Positions 24,691 to 33,691 of a DNA stretch of 64,000 bases are shown in pieces (position 1 is the stretch's first letter; the number at the start of each line of letters is the position of its first letter). This DNA comes from Rhodoblastus sp963748385 (GTDB lineage Bacteria > Pseudomonadota > Alphaproteobacteria > Rhizobiales > Beijerinckiaceae): NCBI GenBank assembly GCA_963748385.1, contig CAVVIQ010000001.1, positions 1 to 64,000 on the forward strand, given 5' to 3'. The notes under the pieces are model-generated. The model was not told where the DNA came from. It saw only the letters and a list, made by a program, of their open reading frames with translations, and made no database searches. The translations under genes were made by a program, and so were the position numbers.

Positions 24691-24734
24691 GCATATTCTT
24701 GTCCAAAAAGTCTGCAACTTTTTGGGAATATGTT
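24691..24734. repeat. Dispersed palindromic repeat, copy 2
   Basis: It matches copy 1 in gcatattctt-tcc-aaaagtct, aactttt and gggaatatg, with the two arms of a hairpin. A second small hairpin (ttccgttccttcggaatcggaa, 24648-24666) lies upstream, as in copy 1. It ends at the cheY stop codon, in the gap between cheY and cheR. Confidence 0.7.
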
Positions 24735-25100
<366 letters not shown>

Positions 25101-25141
25101 GGTCAACCTCCATTCCTGAATCTGCGCCCGACGGCGATGGG

Positions 25142-25627
25142 TCAGCGGTCCTCGCTGAAATCGAAGACCGCGTCGATATTGAGCAGCGGCATGATCCGCC
25201 CGGCCACGCGATGATAGGCGGCGGCGAATTTCGCCCGGCCGCGCGCGATATGCGGCGGCGGCGCGACGCCGGTGTCGGGCGCGAGGCTCAGGACGTCGCC
25301 GATCTCGTCCACCAGCAGGGCGAAGGCCTCCCCGCCATGCTCGATCCCGATCGCCAGGCTCCCGGGCCCGTCTTCCCGGGGCTCCATGCCAAGGCGCCGG
25401 CGCAGGCTCACTGCGGTGACGATCTTGCCGCGCAGGTTGACGAGGCCGACGATGTCGCGCGGCCCGCCCGGCGCGCGGGTGACGGAGCCGATGCGGAAGA
25501 TGGTCTGCACGCGGGTGACCGGCAGCCCGAACACGTCGTCGCCGACCCTGATCGAGAAATAGCCGTCGAGCGCATTGGCGGCGGCGCGCGGCGTTTCGCG
25601 CAACATGCGGGATGGCTCGAAGCTCAT
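25142..25627 (-). CDS. cheW: Chemotaxis coupling protein CheW
   Basis: This 161-residue CheW-domain protein couples receptors to CheA. Typical segments are YFSIRVGDDVFGLPVTRVQT, GPRDIVGLVNLRGKIVTAVS and FALLVDEIGDVLSL. The start overlaps the cheA stop as ATGA. CheA itself has a second CheW-like module, so this is one of three CheW-type folds in the operon. Confidence 0.92.
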   Translation of the reverse strand: MSFEPSRMLRETPRAAANALDGYFSIRVGDDVFGLPVTRVQTIFRIGSVTRAPGGPRDIVGLVNLRGKIVTAVSLRRRLGMEPREDGPGSLAIGIEHGGEAFALLVDEIGDVLSLAPDTGVAPPPHIARGRAKFAAAYHRVAGRIMPLLNIDAVFDFSEDR

Positions 25628-28227
25628 GCGGCGGCTCCCGAGGCAAAGGCGACGCTCTCCCGGAAGCCGTCATCGGCGACGCAGGCGCGGAGGAGGTCGA
25701 GCAACTGGTTACGCTGGAATTTCCCGACCGCCGCCGCCATGCCGGCGGCCTCGGCGGCGCGGATGATCTCACGGCTGGCGAAAGGCGCGAGCGCGATCAT
25801 CGGCGCGCGCGTCCCGGCGTCGCGCAGGCGTCCGGCAAGGTCGAAACCGGCGCCGTCGGGCAAATCGACATCGACGAGGATCGCGTCGAAGCGCGGGCTC
25901 TGGCCGACGCACGCCACGGCCTGCGCGCTGGTCTCCGCCTTGACCACCTCGAAGCCCGCCGCCTGAAGCGTGGCGGAAAGCATGTCGCGGAAGAAGGCGG
26001 CGTCGTCCACCAGCAGCAGACGGCCCTTGCGCCGGGCGCCGCTTTCGCCCGCGCCCCGCAGCATATCGATGAAATAAGCGATGTCGAGCAGCTCGACGAC
26101 CTTGCCGTCGAAATTGGCGGCGCCGACGATTCCCGGCGCGGCGCCGGCGATCCCCACATCGAGCTTCTCGTCGACAATATCGAGGATCGCGTCCACCAGC
26201 AGACCGAAAGGCTCGCCGTCGGGCGATACGACAAATACGGTATTGTCGCCTTCCTTCACCATCACGTCCGGCGCGGCGGCGACGATCGGCATCAGGCGCC
26301 CCTGGCGCCGGGTCAGCATCATGCCGGTGGAATGTTCAATCTTTTCCGACGACACGGTTTCGATGCGCGCGACATTGGAGAGCGGCAGCACCTTGTCCAC
26401 GCCGGAGCCGGCGCGGAAATAGATCAGCCGCATCTTGTCGACGCCCACGCGCGCGGCCCCGGCGTCGGCGGTCGTCTGTTCGCGCGCCGGCGTAAGCCCC
26501 AGGGCCTCGCGCAGGCCGTTCGGGTCGAGAATAAGCACCACCGAGCCGTCGCCGAGAATGGTGTGGCCGGAGAAGGCGGCGAGATGCTGCAGCGAGCCGC
26601 CCATCGGCTTGACGACGATTTCCTGCACGTCGGTGACGGCGTCGACGGTGATTCCGAAGGACTGGGCGCCGACCCGCATGATGACGGCGAGCTGCTCGGG
26701 ATCGGCGGCGGGCCGTTCGGGCGGCGCGAGATGGAGCAGCTCGGCGAGGCTGCCGATGGGCAGGACCGCCTCGCGCAATTGCAGGATTTTCGAACCCTGG
26801 ATCAGTTCGATGCGATGTTCGCCGCCAGACACGCCGACCGCCTCCACCACCGAATGCTGCGGCAAGGCGAAGCGCTGGCCGCCGGCCTCGACGATCAGGG
26901 CCGGCGCGATGGCGAGCGTCAGCGGAATCTTGAGGGCGAATCGGGTTCCCTGCCCCGGCGTCGAGGACAAGGCGACGGAGCCGCCGATCGCCTGGATGTT
27001 CTCGCGCACGACATCCATGCCGACGCCGCGCCCCGAGACATTGGTGACCTTTTCGGCGGTCGAGAAGCCCGGCGCGAAGATGAAGCGGTAGATTTCCTCG
27101 TCGCTCATCCGTTCGAGCTGCCGCCCGGACGCCAGCCCCAGTTTCAGCGCCTTTTCCTTGATCCGCGCCTTGTCGAGCCCGCGCCCGTCGTCGCTGATCT
27201 CGATGGTGATCTGGCCTGCCTCGTGCGACGCGGCGACCCGCACAGTTCCCGTGGCCGGCTTGCCGGACCGCACGCGCTCGTCGGGGGGCTCGAGGCCGTG
27301 ATCGGCGCAATTGCGCACGAGATGGGTGAGCGGATCGCGAATCAGCTCGATCAACTGGCGGTCGAGTTCGGTGTCGCCGCCATCGGTGACCAGATTGATC
27401 TTCTTGTTCAGCTCGGCGCCGAGATCGCGGATCATGCGCGGCAGATTGGCGAAGACGCGCTCCACCGGCTGCATGCGCGCGCGCATCACGGCGTCCTGCA
27501 GGTCGGAGGTCATGGCGGACAGGCGCTGGAGCGGCGACTTGAGCGCTTCGTCCTCCTTGTGGCGCGTGATTTCGAGGAGCTGGTTGCGGGTCAGCACCAG
27601 CTCCGACACGAGCTGCATGATGCGCTCGAGCGTGTTGAGATTGATCCGGATCGTCTCGGCGCGCTTGCCCTGCGCCGGCTCGCCGCCGCGCGCGGAGGCC
27701 GGCGACGCCGCCGCGGGCGTCGGGCGCGCTTCGGACGCCGGCGCGGCGCCGGCCACGACGGGCGCCGCCTCGGGCTGCGGGGCGGGTTCGGGGTCCGCCG
27801 CGGGCTCGGGATTCGGAGCGGCGGCCGCCAGATCTTCCGCTGGCGCGGCCCGGCATTCGGCGACCCGTTCTTCGAGCAGCGCGATCATGTCCTCGTCGTC
27901 GCCTTCGCCTTCCTGGCCCTTCTGTTCCAGTTCGGCGAGCAGCGCCTTGATGCGGTCGACCGCCGCGAGAACGGCCGAAACGACCTCGGGCGTCGCCTTG
28001 GCGCCGTCGCGCAGGGCCCCGATCAGATTTTCCGCGGCATGGGTCAGCCGCTGGAGGCGGCTCAAGGCAAGAAAGCCGCAAGTGCCCTTGATCGTATGGA
28101 CGAGCCTGAAAATGCTGGCGATGAGGCCGGCGTCCTCGGGATGGCTTTCGAAGGCCACGATCTGCGCCGACGCCGCCTCGATCTGTTCGGTCGATTCGGC
28201 GAGGAATTCCCTCAACATTTCATCCAT
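25624..28227 (-). CDS. cheA: Hybrid chemotaxis kinase CheA with two CheW modules and a C-terminal receiver
   Basis: The ATG at 28227 (GGAAGG upstream) gives 867 residues. Order: HPt domain with H44 (RLVHTIKGTCGFLAL); a Pro/Ala/Glu-rich linker in place of a clear P2; dimerisation helices (IRINLNTLERIMQLVSELVL); ATPase with LVRNCADHGLE, ISDDGRGLD and GRGVGMDVVREN; one CheW-like domain (about 480-620); a second (about 645-750, FGLLVDAILDIVDEKLDVGI); and a receiver (about 760-867) with LLVDDAAFF and D in ILVDVDLPDG. The receiver may act as a phosphate sink or tune the kinase. The start lies inside the upstream unknown gene. Confidence 0.93.
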   Translation of the reverse strand: MDEMLREFLAESTEQIEAASAQIVAFESHPEDAGLIASIFRLVHTIKGTCGFLALSRLQRLTHAAENLIGALRDGAKATPEVVSAVLAAVDRIKALLAELEQKGQEGEGDDEDMIALLEERVAECRAAPAEDLAAAAPNPEPAADPEPAPQPEAAPVVAGAAPASEARPTPAAASPASARGGEPAQGKRAETIRINLNTLERIMQLVSELVLTRNQLLEITRHKEDEALKSPLQRLSAMTSDLQDAVMRARMQPVERVFANLPRMIRDLGAELNKKINLVTDGGDTELDRQLIELIRDPLTHLVRNCADHGLEPPDERVRSGKPATGTVRVAASHEAGQITIEISDDGRGLDKARIKEKALKLGLASGRQLERMSDEEIYRFIFAPGFSTAEKVTNVSGRGVGMDVVRENIQAIGGSVALSSTPGQGTRFALKIPLTLAIAPALIVEAGGQRFALPQHSVVEAVGVSGGEHRIELIQGSKILQLREAVLPIGSLAELLHLAPPERPAADPEQLAVIMRVGAQSFGITVDAVTDVQEIVVKPMGGSLQHLAAFSGHTILGDGSVVLILDPNGLREALGLTPAREQTTADAGAARVGVDKMRLIYFRAGSGVDKVLPLSNVARIETVSSEKIEHSTGMMLTRRQGRLMPIVAAAPDVMVKEGDNTVFVVSPDGEPFGLLVDAILDIVDEKLDVGIAGAAPGIVGAANFDGKVVELLDIAYFIDMLRGAGESGARRKGRLLLVDDAAFFRDMLSATLQAAGFEVVKAETSAQAVACVGQSPRFDAILVDVDLPDGAGFDLAGRLRDAGTRAPMIALAPFASREIIRAAEAAGMAAAVGKFQRNQLLDLLRACVADDGFRESVAFASGAAA

Positions 28228-28765
28228 GGCTCGCCTTCCGCTGTTTTTTCGACGATGTCGTGTTTTTTCCGGTCGCGATCCTGCGCGACGTCGCGGCGCA
28301 GCCTTCATTGATCAGTCGCGCGACATAGGCGAGGCCGGCGCGCATCGCCTCGGCGGTCGTCTCGCAGGGCTCGGCGATGGATTCGGGAAAATTGGGGCCG
28401 CTCATTTCTTCCGCAACCTTGCGTTGCGCGCCAAGCGCGATGTCGTTGAGGCGTTTCAGCAGGGATTCGAAACGCGCGCGCAGGGTGGGATCAACCCTGT
28501 CATAACGGCGCGCCGCCTCCCGCGCCCCGGGCAGCAGCGACTGCTGGAAATATTCGGGATAGGTCTGCGGGCGCCAGGCGAGGGCCTCGTCGGTCATTTC
28601 CGGCATGGTCGGGAGATATTCGAGGATCAGAACCATTTCATTGAACACATTAAGATAATCGTTCGCCAATCCGGTGACGGGGCTCACCAGCCCGAGCGGC
28701 GGCTCGCCGCCGTGATGGTCGTGACCGGCAGCCTGCGCCTGAAGCGTCGCTCCTTGGTTTGACAT
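28220..28765 (-). CDS. Unknown protein translationally coupled to cheA
   Basis: From the ATG at 28765 the product has 181 residues. It has a His-rich patch (GHDHHGGEPP), the segment LANDYLNVFNEMVLILEYLP and helices to a basic tail (KNTTSSKKQRK). No signal peptide or membrane helix is visible. I do not recognise the family; helical structure and first position in the che operon fit a CheZ-like or signalling-adaptor role only by context. The last eight bases overlap the cheA start, so translation is coupled. A 269-base divergent region separates it from cheB. Confidence 0.75.
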   Translation of the reverse strand: MSNQGATLQAQAAGHDHHGGEPPLGLVSPVTGLANDYLNVFNEMVLILEYLPTMPEMTDEALAWRPQTYPEYFQQSLLPGAREAARRYDRVDPTLRARFESLLKRLNDIALGAQRKVAEEMSGPNFPESIAEPCETTAEAMRAGLAYVARLINEGCAATSRRIATGKNTTSSKKQRKASHG

Positions 28766-29034
28766 TGCCGACGATACTCTCTTTGGTTGTATTTCTACGT
28801 TATTGCTCGCAACACGATAAAAAATAGTTACGATGTCCGCCGCTCCCTTTTGCCTCGCGGCCGGCGGCTTCCGGGCGATCTTCCGCCGCCGACACAACTT
28901 TTGGTTGCGGTTTTTTAACGAACCGCGCGCATCATTCGCGGCAAGGCGACGGCCCCGGCCGCCGCGCTTCAGGCGCCAGGCCCCGAGGCCCCACGCAAAG
29001 GCGGATCCATTTCAAGCAGGAGCGGGATTTCCAC

Positions 29035-30078
29035 ATGTTGACCCGAAAACCCGCGACATCGGTCATTGGCGTTCTCGTCGTCGACGATTCGAGCTTCATG
29101 CGCGGCGCGATCACGCGCCATATCCAGCGCGACCCGCGTTTCCATGTCGTCGGCGCGGCGGTCAACGGCCGCGAAGCCGTCGCCAAGGCCAAGGAGTTGC
29201 GGCCCGACGTCGTCACCATGGACGTCGAAATGCCGGAGATGAACGGCATCGAGGCCCTGCGCCAGATTCTCGCCCAGACCTCGATTCCGGTCATCATGCT
29301 GAGCGCCCAGACCGAAGCCGGCGCCACGACGACGATCCAGGCCCTGCAATATGGCGCGATGGATTTCATTCCCAAAAAGGCCGGCTTCGAACAATTGCAC
29401 GAAAAATTGTTCGCCGTGGTCGGCGCCGCCCGCGCTCGGCGCTCGCCGATCCTCGCGGTCGCGGCGGCGCGCGCGCCCGCCGTCACGCCCAAGCCCCGCG
29501 TCGGGACGCTGAGGCCGCGCATCGTGGTCATCGGCAGCAGCACCGGCGGCCCACGCGCGCTCCTGCAGGCGCTCGAACGCCTGCCCGCGCAATTTCCCGC
29601 GCCGATCGTGGTCGCCCAGCACATGCCGGCCCAGTTCACCTCGGCCATGGCCAAATGGCTCGCCGACCATTGCGCGTTGAAGATCGTCGAGGCCGCCGAC
29701 GACATGCCCCTCGCGCCCGGCTGCGTCTATGTCGGGCCGGGCGGGATGCAGTTCCGCGTCGTCAACGGACGCGCCAGGATTTCCGCCGACCAGGGCGAAA
29801 GCCTCTACAAGCCGAGCGTGGACGTGCTGGCCGACAGCGTCGCCTCGGCCTATGGCGGCAACGCGCTGGCGATCATGCTCACCGGCATGGGCAATGACGG
29901 CGCCAGGGGTTTCTTGAAGCTCAAGGACGCGGGGGCTTATGTGATCGCACAGGACCAGGCGTCCTCGGCCGTCTGGGGCATGCCCCGCGCCGTCGCTGAA
30001 TCCGGCGCCGCCGACGAAATTCTCGCCGCGAGCGAAATCGGCAAGCGGGTCAACGCCCTGTTCGGTCTTGCGGCCTGA
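29035..30078 (+). CDS. cheB: Chemotaxis methylesterase CheB
   Basis: This 347-residue protein has a receiver domain with D63 (TMDVEMPEMNG) and a C-terminal methylesterase/amidase domain. The catalytic triad is visible as S169 (IGSSTGGP), H196 (VVAQHMPAQFT) and D288 (MLTGMGNDGA). It removes methyl groups added by CheR and adapts the receptors. It is divergent from the cheA operon and alone in its unit, facing the fliI-linked gene tail to tail. Confidence 0.95.
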   Translation: MLTRKPATSVIGVLVVDDSSFMRGAITRHIQRDPRFHVVGAAVNGREAVAKAKELRPDVVTMDVEMPEMNGIEALRQILAQTSIPVIMLSAQTEAGATTTIQALQYGAMDFIPKKAGFEQLHEKLFAVVGAARARRSPILAVAAARAPAVTPKPRVGTLRPRIVVIGSSTGGPRALLQALERLPAQFPAPIVVAQHMPAQFTSAMAKWLADHCALKIVEAADDMPLAPGCVYVGPGGMQFRVVNGRARISADQGESLYKPSVDVLADSVASAYGGNALAIMLTGMGNDGARGFLKLKDAGAYVIAQDQASSAVWGMPRAVAESGAADEILAASEIGKRVNALFGLAA

Positions 30079-30084
30079 GTCGAC

Positions 30085-30579
30085 TCAAGGGGGCTGCGGC
30101 GGGCCTTCGGCGATCGTCGGCGCGACCTGCGCCAGCGAGCGCTGGCTGGCGACCACCACCCAATAATCGCCCATCCGCCGGATCGCGATGATTTTTCCGA
30201 TTTCCGGGGCGTCGTCGCCGACCCGGACCCTGCGAAAGCCATTCCGCGATTCGAGCAAGGCGTTGTCGGCGTTCAGTTCGACGATGCGGACATCGCGACG
30301 TTGAGGCTCGCCCGTCGCCTCGGGACGCGCGGGCACGGCGCCGACCGGGGTCATGTCGATGGCGATCGCGCGCCTCGAGCCCCGCGCCCTGCCGTCCGCG
30401 GCCGCGACGCGCACCGCGGTTTCGACCGCCTTGACGCGATTGGGCTGAGCGAAGATCGCGAAATCCTTCATGTCATAGATGCGCGGCCCGCCGTCCTGAT
30501 GACTGAACATGAAGACCGCGAACCACACCGACCCCGCCGCGCAGGCGAGGCCGACCGATTTCAGCGCGAGATCGCTCAC
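30085..30579 (-). CDS. Hypothetical membrane-anchored flagellar-operon protein
   Basis: This 164-residue protein has one N-terminal membrane helix (about 5-24, LKSVGLACAAGSVWFAVFMF), a variable middle and a C-terminal small domain with alternating strands (VRIVELNADNALLESRNGF, RRVRVGDDAPEIGKIIAI, MGDYWVVVASQRSLAQ) that resembles a short SH3-like or PDZ-like fold such as periplasmic secretion-system parts. Its start overlaps the fliI stop as ATGA, placing it in the flgF-fliI unit. Function is unknown. Confidence 0.75.
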   Translation of the reverse strand: MSDLALKSVGLACAAGSVWFAVFMFSHQDGGPRIYDMKDFAIFAQPNRVKAVETAVRVAAADGRARGSRRAIAIDMTPVGAVPARPEATGEPQRRDVRIVELNADNALLESRNGFRRVRVGDDAPEIGKIIAIRRMGDYWVVVASQRSLAQVAPTIAEGPPQPP

Positions 30580-31925
30580 GGTTTCCTCCCCGGTTCGGCT
30601 TTGTCGCCCTGCAGGGCGTCCGCAAGTTCGCGGAACGCGTCGACGCTCGGCGGATCGTCTGTCGACTGGCTCATGCCCTCGTAGATTTTCGGGACGAAAG
30701 CCACCGCCTGGTCCATCAGCGGGTCGGAACCCGCGTGATAGCCGCCCATGAGGCGCAGGTCGCGCGAGGATTCATAGCGCGCGATCATGCCGCGCAATTT
30801 CATCACCAGCGCCCGCTGCTCCCTGGTCCAGACGTGATGCGCGAGCCGCGACACCGACGAGAGCGCGTTGACCGCCGGATAGCGCCCCTGGTCCGCTATG
30901 GCGCGATCGAGCACGATATGGCCGTCGAGCGCGCCGCGCACGTTGTCGGCGACCGGATCGTTGTGATCGTCGCCGTCGACAAGCACCGAGAAAACGCCGG
31001 TGATCGAGCCGCCGCCCGTCTCGCCCGGCCCGGCGCGCTCCAGGAGCTTCGGCAATTCAGAAAAGACGCTCGGCGCATAGCCGCGCGCCACCGCCGGCTC
31101 CCCCGCCGCCAGCGCCACGTCGCGCGCGGCATGGGCGAAGCGCGTGATCGAATCGACGATCAGCAGAACCGACTCGCCCTGGTCCCGCAGATATTCGGCG
31201 ACGCTCATCGCGGTCTTCGGCGCGAGGCGGCGCATCATCGCGCTTTCATCGGCGGTGGCGACCACGGTGATCGCGACCTTGCGATTCTCGCCCAAAGCGT
31301 CATCGAGGAATTCGCGCACCTCGCGGCCGCGCTCGCCGACCAGCGCGATGACCACGCTGTCGAAGCCCGGCGAGCCCGCCAGCATGGCGAGCAGCGTCGA
31401 TTTGCCGACGCCGGAGCCGGCGAATATGCCGATGCGCTGGCCGGCGCAGATCGGGGTAAAGAAATCGACCACGCGAATGCCGCTTTTCACCGGGCGGCGC
31501 ACGCGCTCGCGCCGCATCGCCGCCGGCGGCTCGGCGTCGATCGGCACGGAGCGCGCGCCTTCGAGCAGAGGGCCGAGCCCGTCGACCGGACGGCCCAGCG
31601 CATTGAGCACCCGCCCCTTCCAGGAGCGATGCGGCTTGAGCCGCATCGGCCGGGCGCGGAAGGCGAGATGGCCGACGCCGGCCTGGACCCGCGCGTCGAA
31701 ACTCTTGACCGTCACGGCGGCGGAATCGATCCGCACCACTTCGCCCGGCGCGCCGCGCTCGTCGCCGTCGACGCACACGACGTCGCCGAGCGTGAGAAGG
31801 CGCGACAGGCCCGCGACGCGAAAAGCCGAAGGTCCGACCTCGGTGATGACGCCGCCGACGCGAACCGGGTCGATCCGCAGTTCGGCCTCCTGGACTTCGC
31901 GCAGCAATTGCTCCAGCGCCTGCAT
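30576..31925 (-). CDS. fliI: Flagellar export ATPase FliI
   Basis: This 449-residue F1-beta-like ATPase has Walker A at 170-177 (GSGVGKST), Walker B at about 255 (VLLIVDSITRFA), and the FliI segment LKLRGMIARYESSRDLRLMG near the C-terminus. It energises substrate delivery with the proton motive force. It follows flgF by one base and is coupled to the next gene. The FliH partner is encoded in the fliF operon. Confidence 0.95.
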   Translation of the reverse strand: MQALEQLLREVQEAELRIDPVRVGGVITEVGPSAFRVAGLSRLLTLGDVVCVDGDERGAPGEVVRIDSAAVTVKSFDARVQAGVGHLAFRARPMRLKPHRSWKGRVLNALGRPVDGLGPLLEGARSVPIDAEPPAAMRRERVRRPVKSGIRVVDFFTPICAGQRIGIFAGSGVGKSTLLAMLAGSPGFDSVVIALVGERGREVREFLDDALGENRKVAITVVATADESAMMRRLAPKTAMSVAEYLRDQGESVLLIVDSITRFAHAARDVALAAGEPAVARGYAPSVFSELPKLLERAGPGETGGGSITGVFSVLVDGDDHNDPVADNVRGALDGHIVLDRAIADQGRYPAVNALSSVSRLAHHVWTREQRALVMKLRGMIARYESSRDLRLMGGYHAGSDPLMDQAVAFVPKIYEGMSQSTDDPPSVDAFRELADALQGDKAEPGRKP

Positions 31926-31926
31926 C

Positions 31927-32667
31927 TCAAGCTCCCTCCGTCACGACGTCGCGCCGAGAGTTCTTGATCGCGTCCAGGAACGAACTCTCGGTCGACTGGG
32001 TCGCGTTGGACGCGGTGTCGAAGGCGCGCGACACCTCGATCATACGGGTCATTTCCAGCACCGGATTGACATTCGAGCTTTCGGTCACGCCCTGCGCCAC
32101 CCCGTTAGTGGAGAAGTCCAGCACCGGCGTCGCCGGGATGTCGGTCTTGACCGAGGAATTGTCGGCGCGGGTCAAACGCGCGGCGGGATGAATCGAAAAC
32201 AGGCCGACGGCGCCGATCTGGGCGCCGTTCTGGCTGATCATCCCATCCTGGGAAATGGTCGGCGTCCCGCCGCCCGGATCGAGCGTGATCGGGGCGCCGC
32301 CGGCGTCAAGGATCGGATAATCGTTGACGCTGCGTAATGTCCCGGCGTCGTCTACATGGAGGCGGCCGTCGCGCGTGTAGACGACGCCGTTCGGCGATTG
32401 CAGCGCGAACCATGCGTCGCCCTGCACCGCGATGTCGAGGGGATTGCCGGTCCGGGTCAATCCTCCCGGCTGGCGCGAAATGTAATCCGCGCCTGACGCC
32501 GCAAAAGCGGTCGGCTCCGGCCCCGCCTGCGACAGAACGGTCGAAAAGGTCACTTCTTCGGCGCGGAATCCGCCGGTGTTCACATTGGCGATATTGTTCG
32601 CGATCGTGTCGAGACGCTTCTGCAGGGCGACCAGACCCGAGAGCGCGACATAGAGGCTCGACTGCAT
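31927..32667 (-). CDS. flgF: Flagellar basal-body rod protein FlgF
   Basis: This 246-residue rod protein shows the common N-terminus (SSLYVALSGLVALQKRLDTI, ANNIANVNTGGFRAEEVTFS), the GNPLDIAVQGDAWFALQSPN segment and the C-terminal LEMTRMIEVSRAFDTAS. It forms the proximal rod with FlgB and FlgC. It is divergent from motA, and a 148-base gap holds both promoters. Confidence 0.93.
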   Translation of the reverse strand: MQSSLYVALSGLVALQKRLDTIANNIANVNTGGFRAEEVTFSTVLSQAGPEPTAFAASGADYISRQPGGLTRTGNPLDIAVQGDAWFALQSPNGVVYTRDGRLHVDDAGTLRSVNDYPILDAGGAPITLDPGGGTPTISQDGMISQNGAQIGAVGLFSIHPAARLTRADNSSVKTDIPATPVLDFSTNGVAQGVTESSNVNPVLEMTRMIEVSRAFDTASNATQSTESSFLDAIKNSRRDVVTEGA

Positions 32668-32815
32668 TCCTGATGTCCGTCATCCGGGCGGAAAAAGAGC
32701 GCGCCCGTCGCCATCACACCGCCCGGCGCTTGCCCGAGGCTTGCTTTGGAGGGTTCAGCCTCGCGCAAGCCCGAAACCGCTTAATCGGCGAAGCAACGCC
32801 AAGCGGAGCTCGGTC

Positions 32816-33688
32816 TTGAATTTCGTCATCGGCCTCGTCATTTCCTTCGGCTGCATGCTCGGCGGCTACGCGGCGCTCGGCGGCCATCTCCACACCCTGC
32901 TCCAGCCCTTCGAATTCATGATTCTCGGCGGCGCGGCGCTCGGCATTTTCGTCGTCGGCAATCCCACCGCGGTGATCAAGGACACCGGCGCGGCGATGGT
33001 CGAGGCCATCGCCGGCATGGCGCCGAAGCAGAAGGACTTTCTCGACATGCTCTCCCTGCTGCATTCGCTGATGCGCGAAATGCGCGGCAAGTCGCGCGGC
33101 GAGGTCGAGGGCCATATCGACAATCCGGGCGAATCCGAAATCTTCCGCGCCCATCCCAAATTGCTCGGCAACAAGCTGCTGCTCGGATTCGTCTGCGACT
33201 ACGCCCGCCTCATCATCATCGGCACCGCGCGATCCTATGAGATCGAGGCGCTGATGGACGAGGAAATCCAGACCATCACCTATGACAAGCTCAAGCCGTA
33301 TCACGCGCTGACCACGATCGCCGACGGTTTTCCGGCGCTCGGGATTGTCGCGGCGGTGCTCGGCGTCATCCACGCCATGGGCGCGCTCGACCAGGGACCG
33401 GAAGTGCTCGGCGGCCTGATCGGCGCGGCGCTGGTCGGCACGTTCTCCGGCATTTTCGCCTCTTACGGCCTCATCGCACCGGTCGCGCAGCTGATCAAGG
33501 CCACCCGCACCAAGCAGTTGCGCCTGTTCGTGCTGATCAAGCAGACCCTGCTGGCCTATATGAACGGCGCGATGCCCCAGATCGCGGTGGAATTCGGGCG
33601 CAAGACGATTCCCGCCAAGGAGCGCCCGACCATCGACGAGGTGGAGAACGAAACCACCTCCGGCGGCGCCGAGCGGCAGGCGGCCTAA
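32816..33688 (+). CDS. motA: Flagellar stator protein MotA
   Basis: The start is taken as TTG at 32816, with GGAG eight bases upstream; it gives the classic MotA N-terminus NFVIGLVISFGCMLGGYAALGG. The 290-residue protein has four membrane helices and the cytoplasmic loop with FLDMLSLLHSLMREMRGK, the charged residues that contact FliG, and the conserved LIGAALVGTFSGIFASYG. An ATG at 32741 is too far upstream and adds an unmembrane-like extension. It conducts protons with MotB, which is encoded at 9.2 kb. Confidence 0.93.
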   Translation: MNFVIGLVISFGCMLGGYAALGGHLHTLLQPFEFMILGGAALGIFVVGNPTAVIKDTGAAMVEAIAGMAPKQKDFLDMLSLLHSLMREMRGKSRGEVEGHIDNPGESEIFRAHPKLLGNKLLLGFVCDYARLIIIGTARSYEIEALMDEEIQTITYDKLKPYHALTTIADGFPALGIVAAVLGVIHAMGALDQGPEVLGGLIGAALVGTFSGIFASYGLIAPVAQLIKATRTKQLRLFVLIKQTLLAYMNGAMPQIAVEFGRKTIPAKERPTIDEVENETTSGGAERQAA

Positions 33689-33691
33689 AGC

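Noticed and set aside
25612..28311. Long plus-strand open frame (899 codons) opposite cheA
   Set aside because: Low-complexity Arg/Asp/His product, complementary to CheA whose catalytic motifs are intact.
30076..30087. 12-base palindrome tgagtcgactca whose ends are the stop codons of cheB and the opposite gene
   Set aside because: Too short for a terminator stem; likely a by-product of two converging TGA codons.
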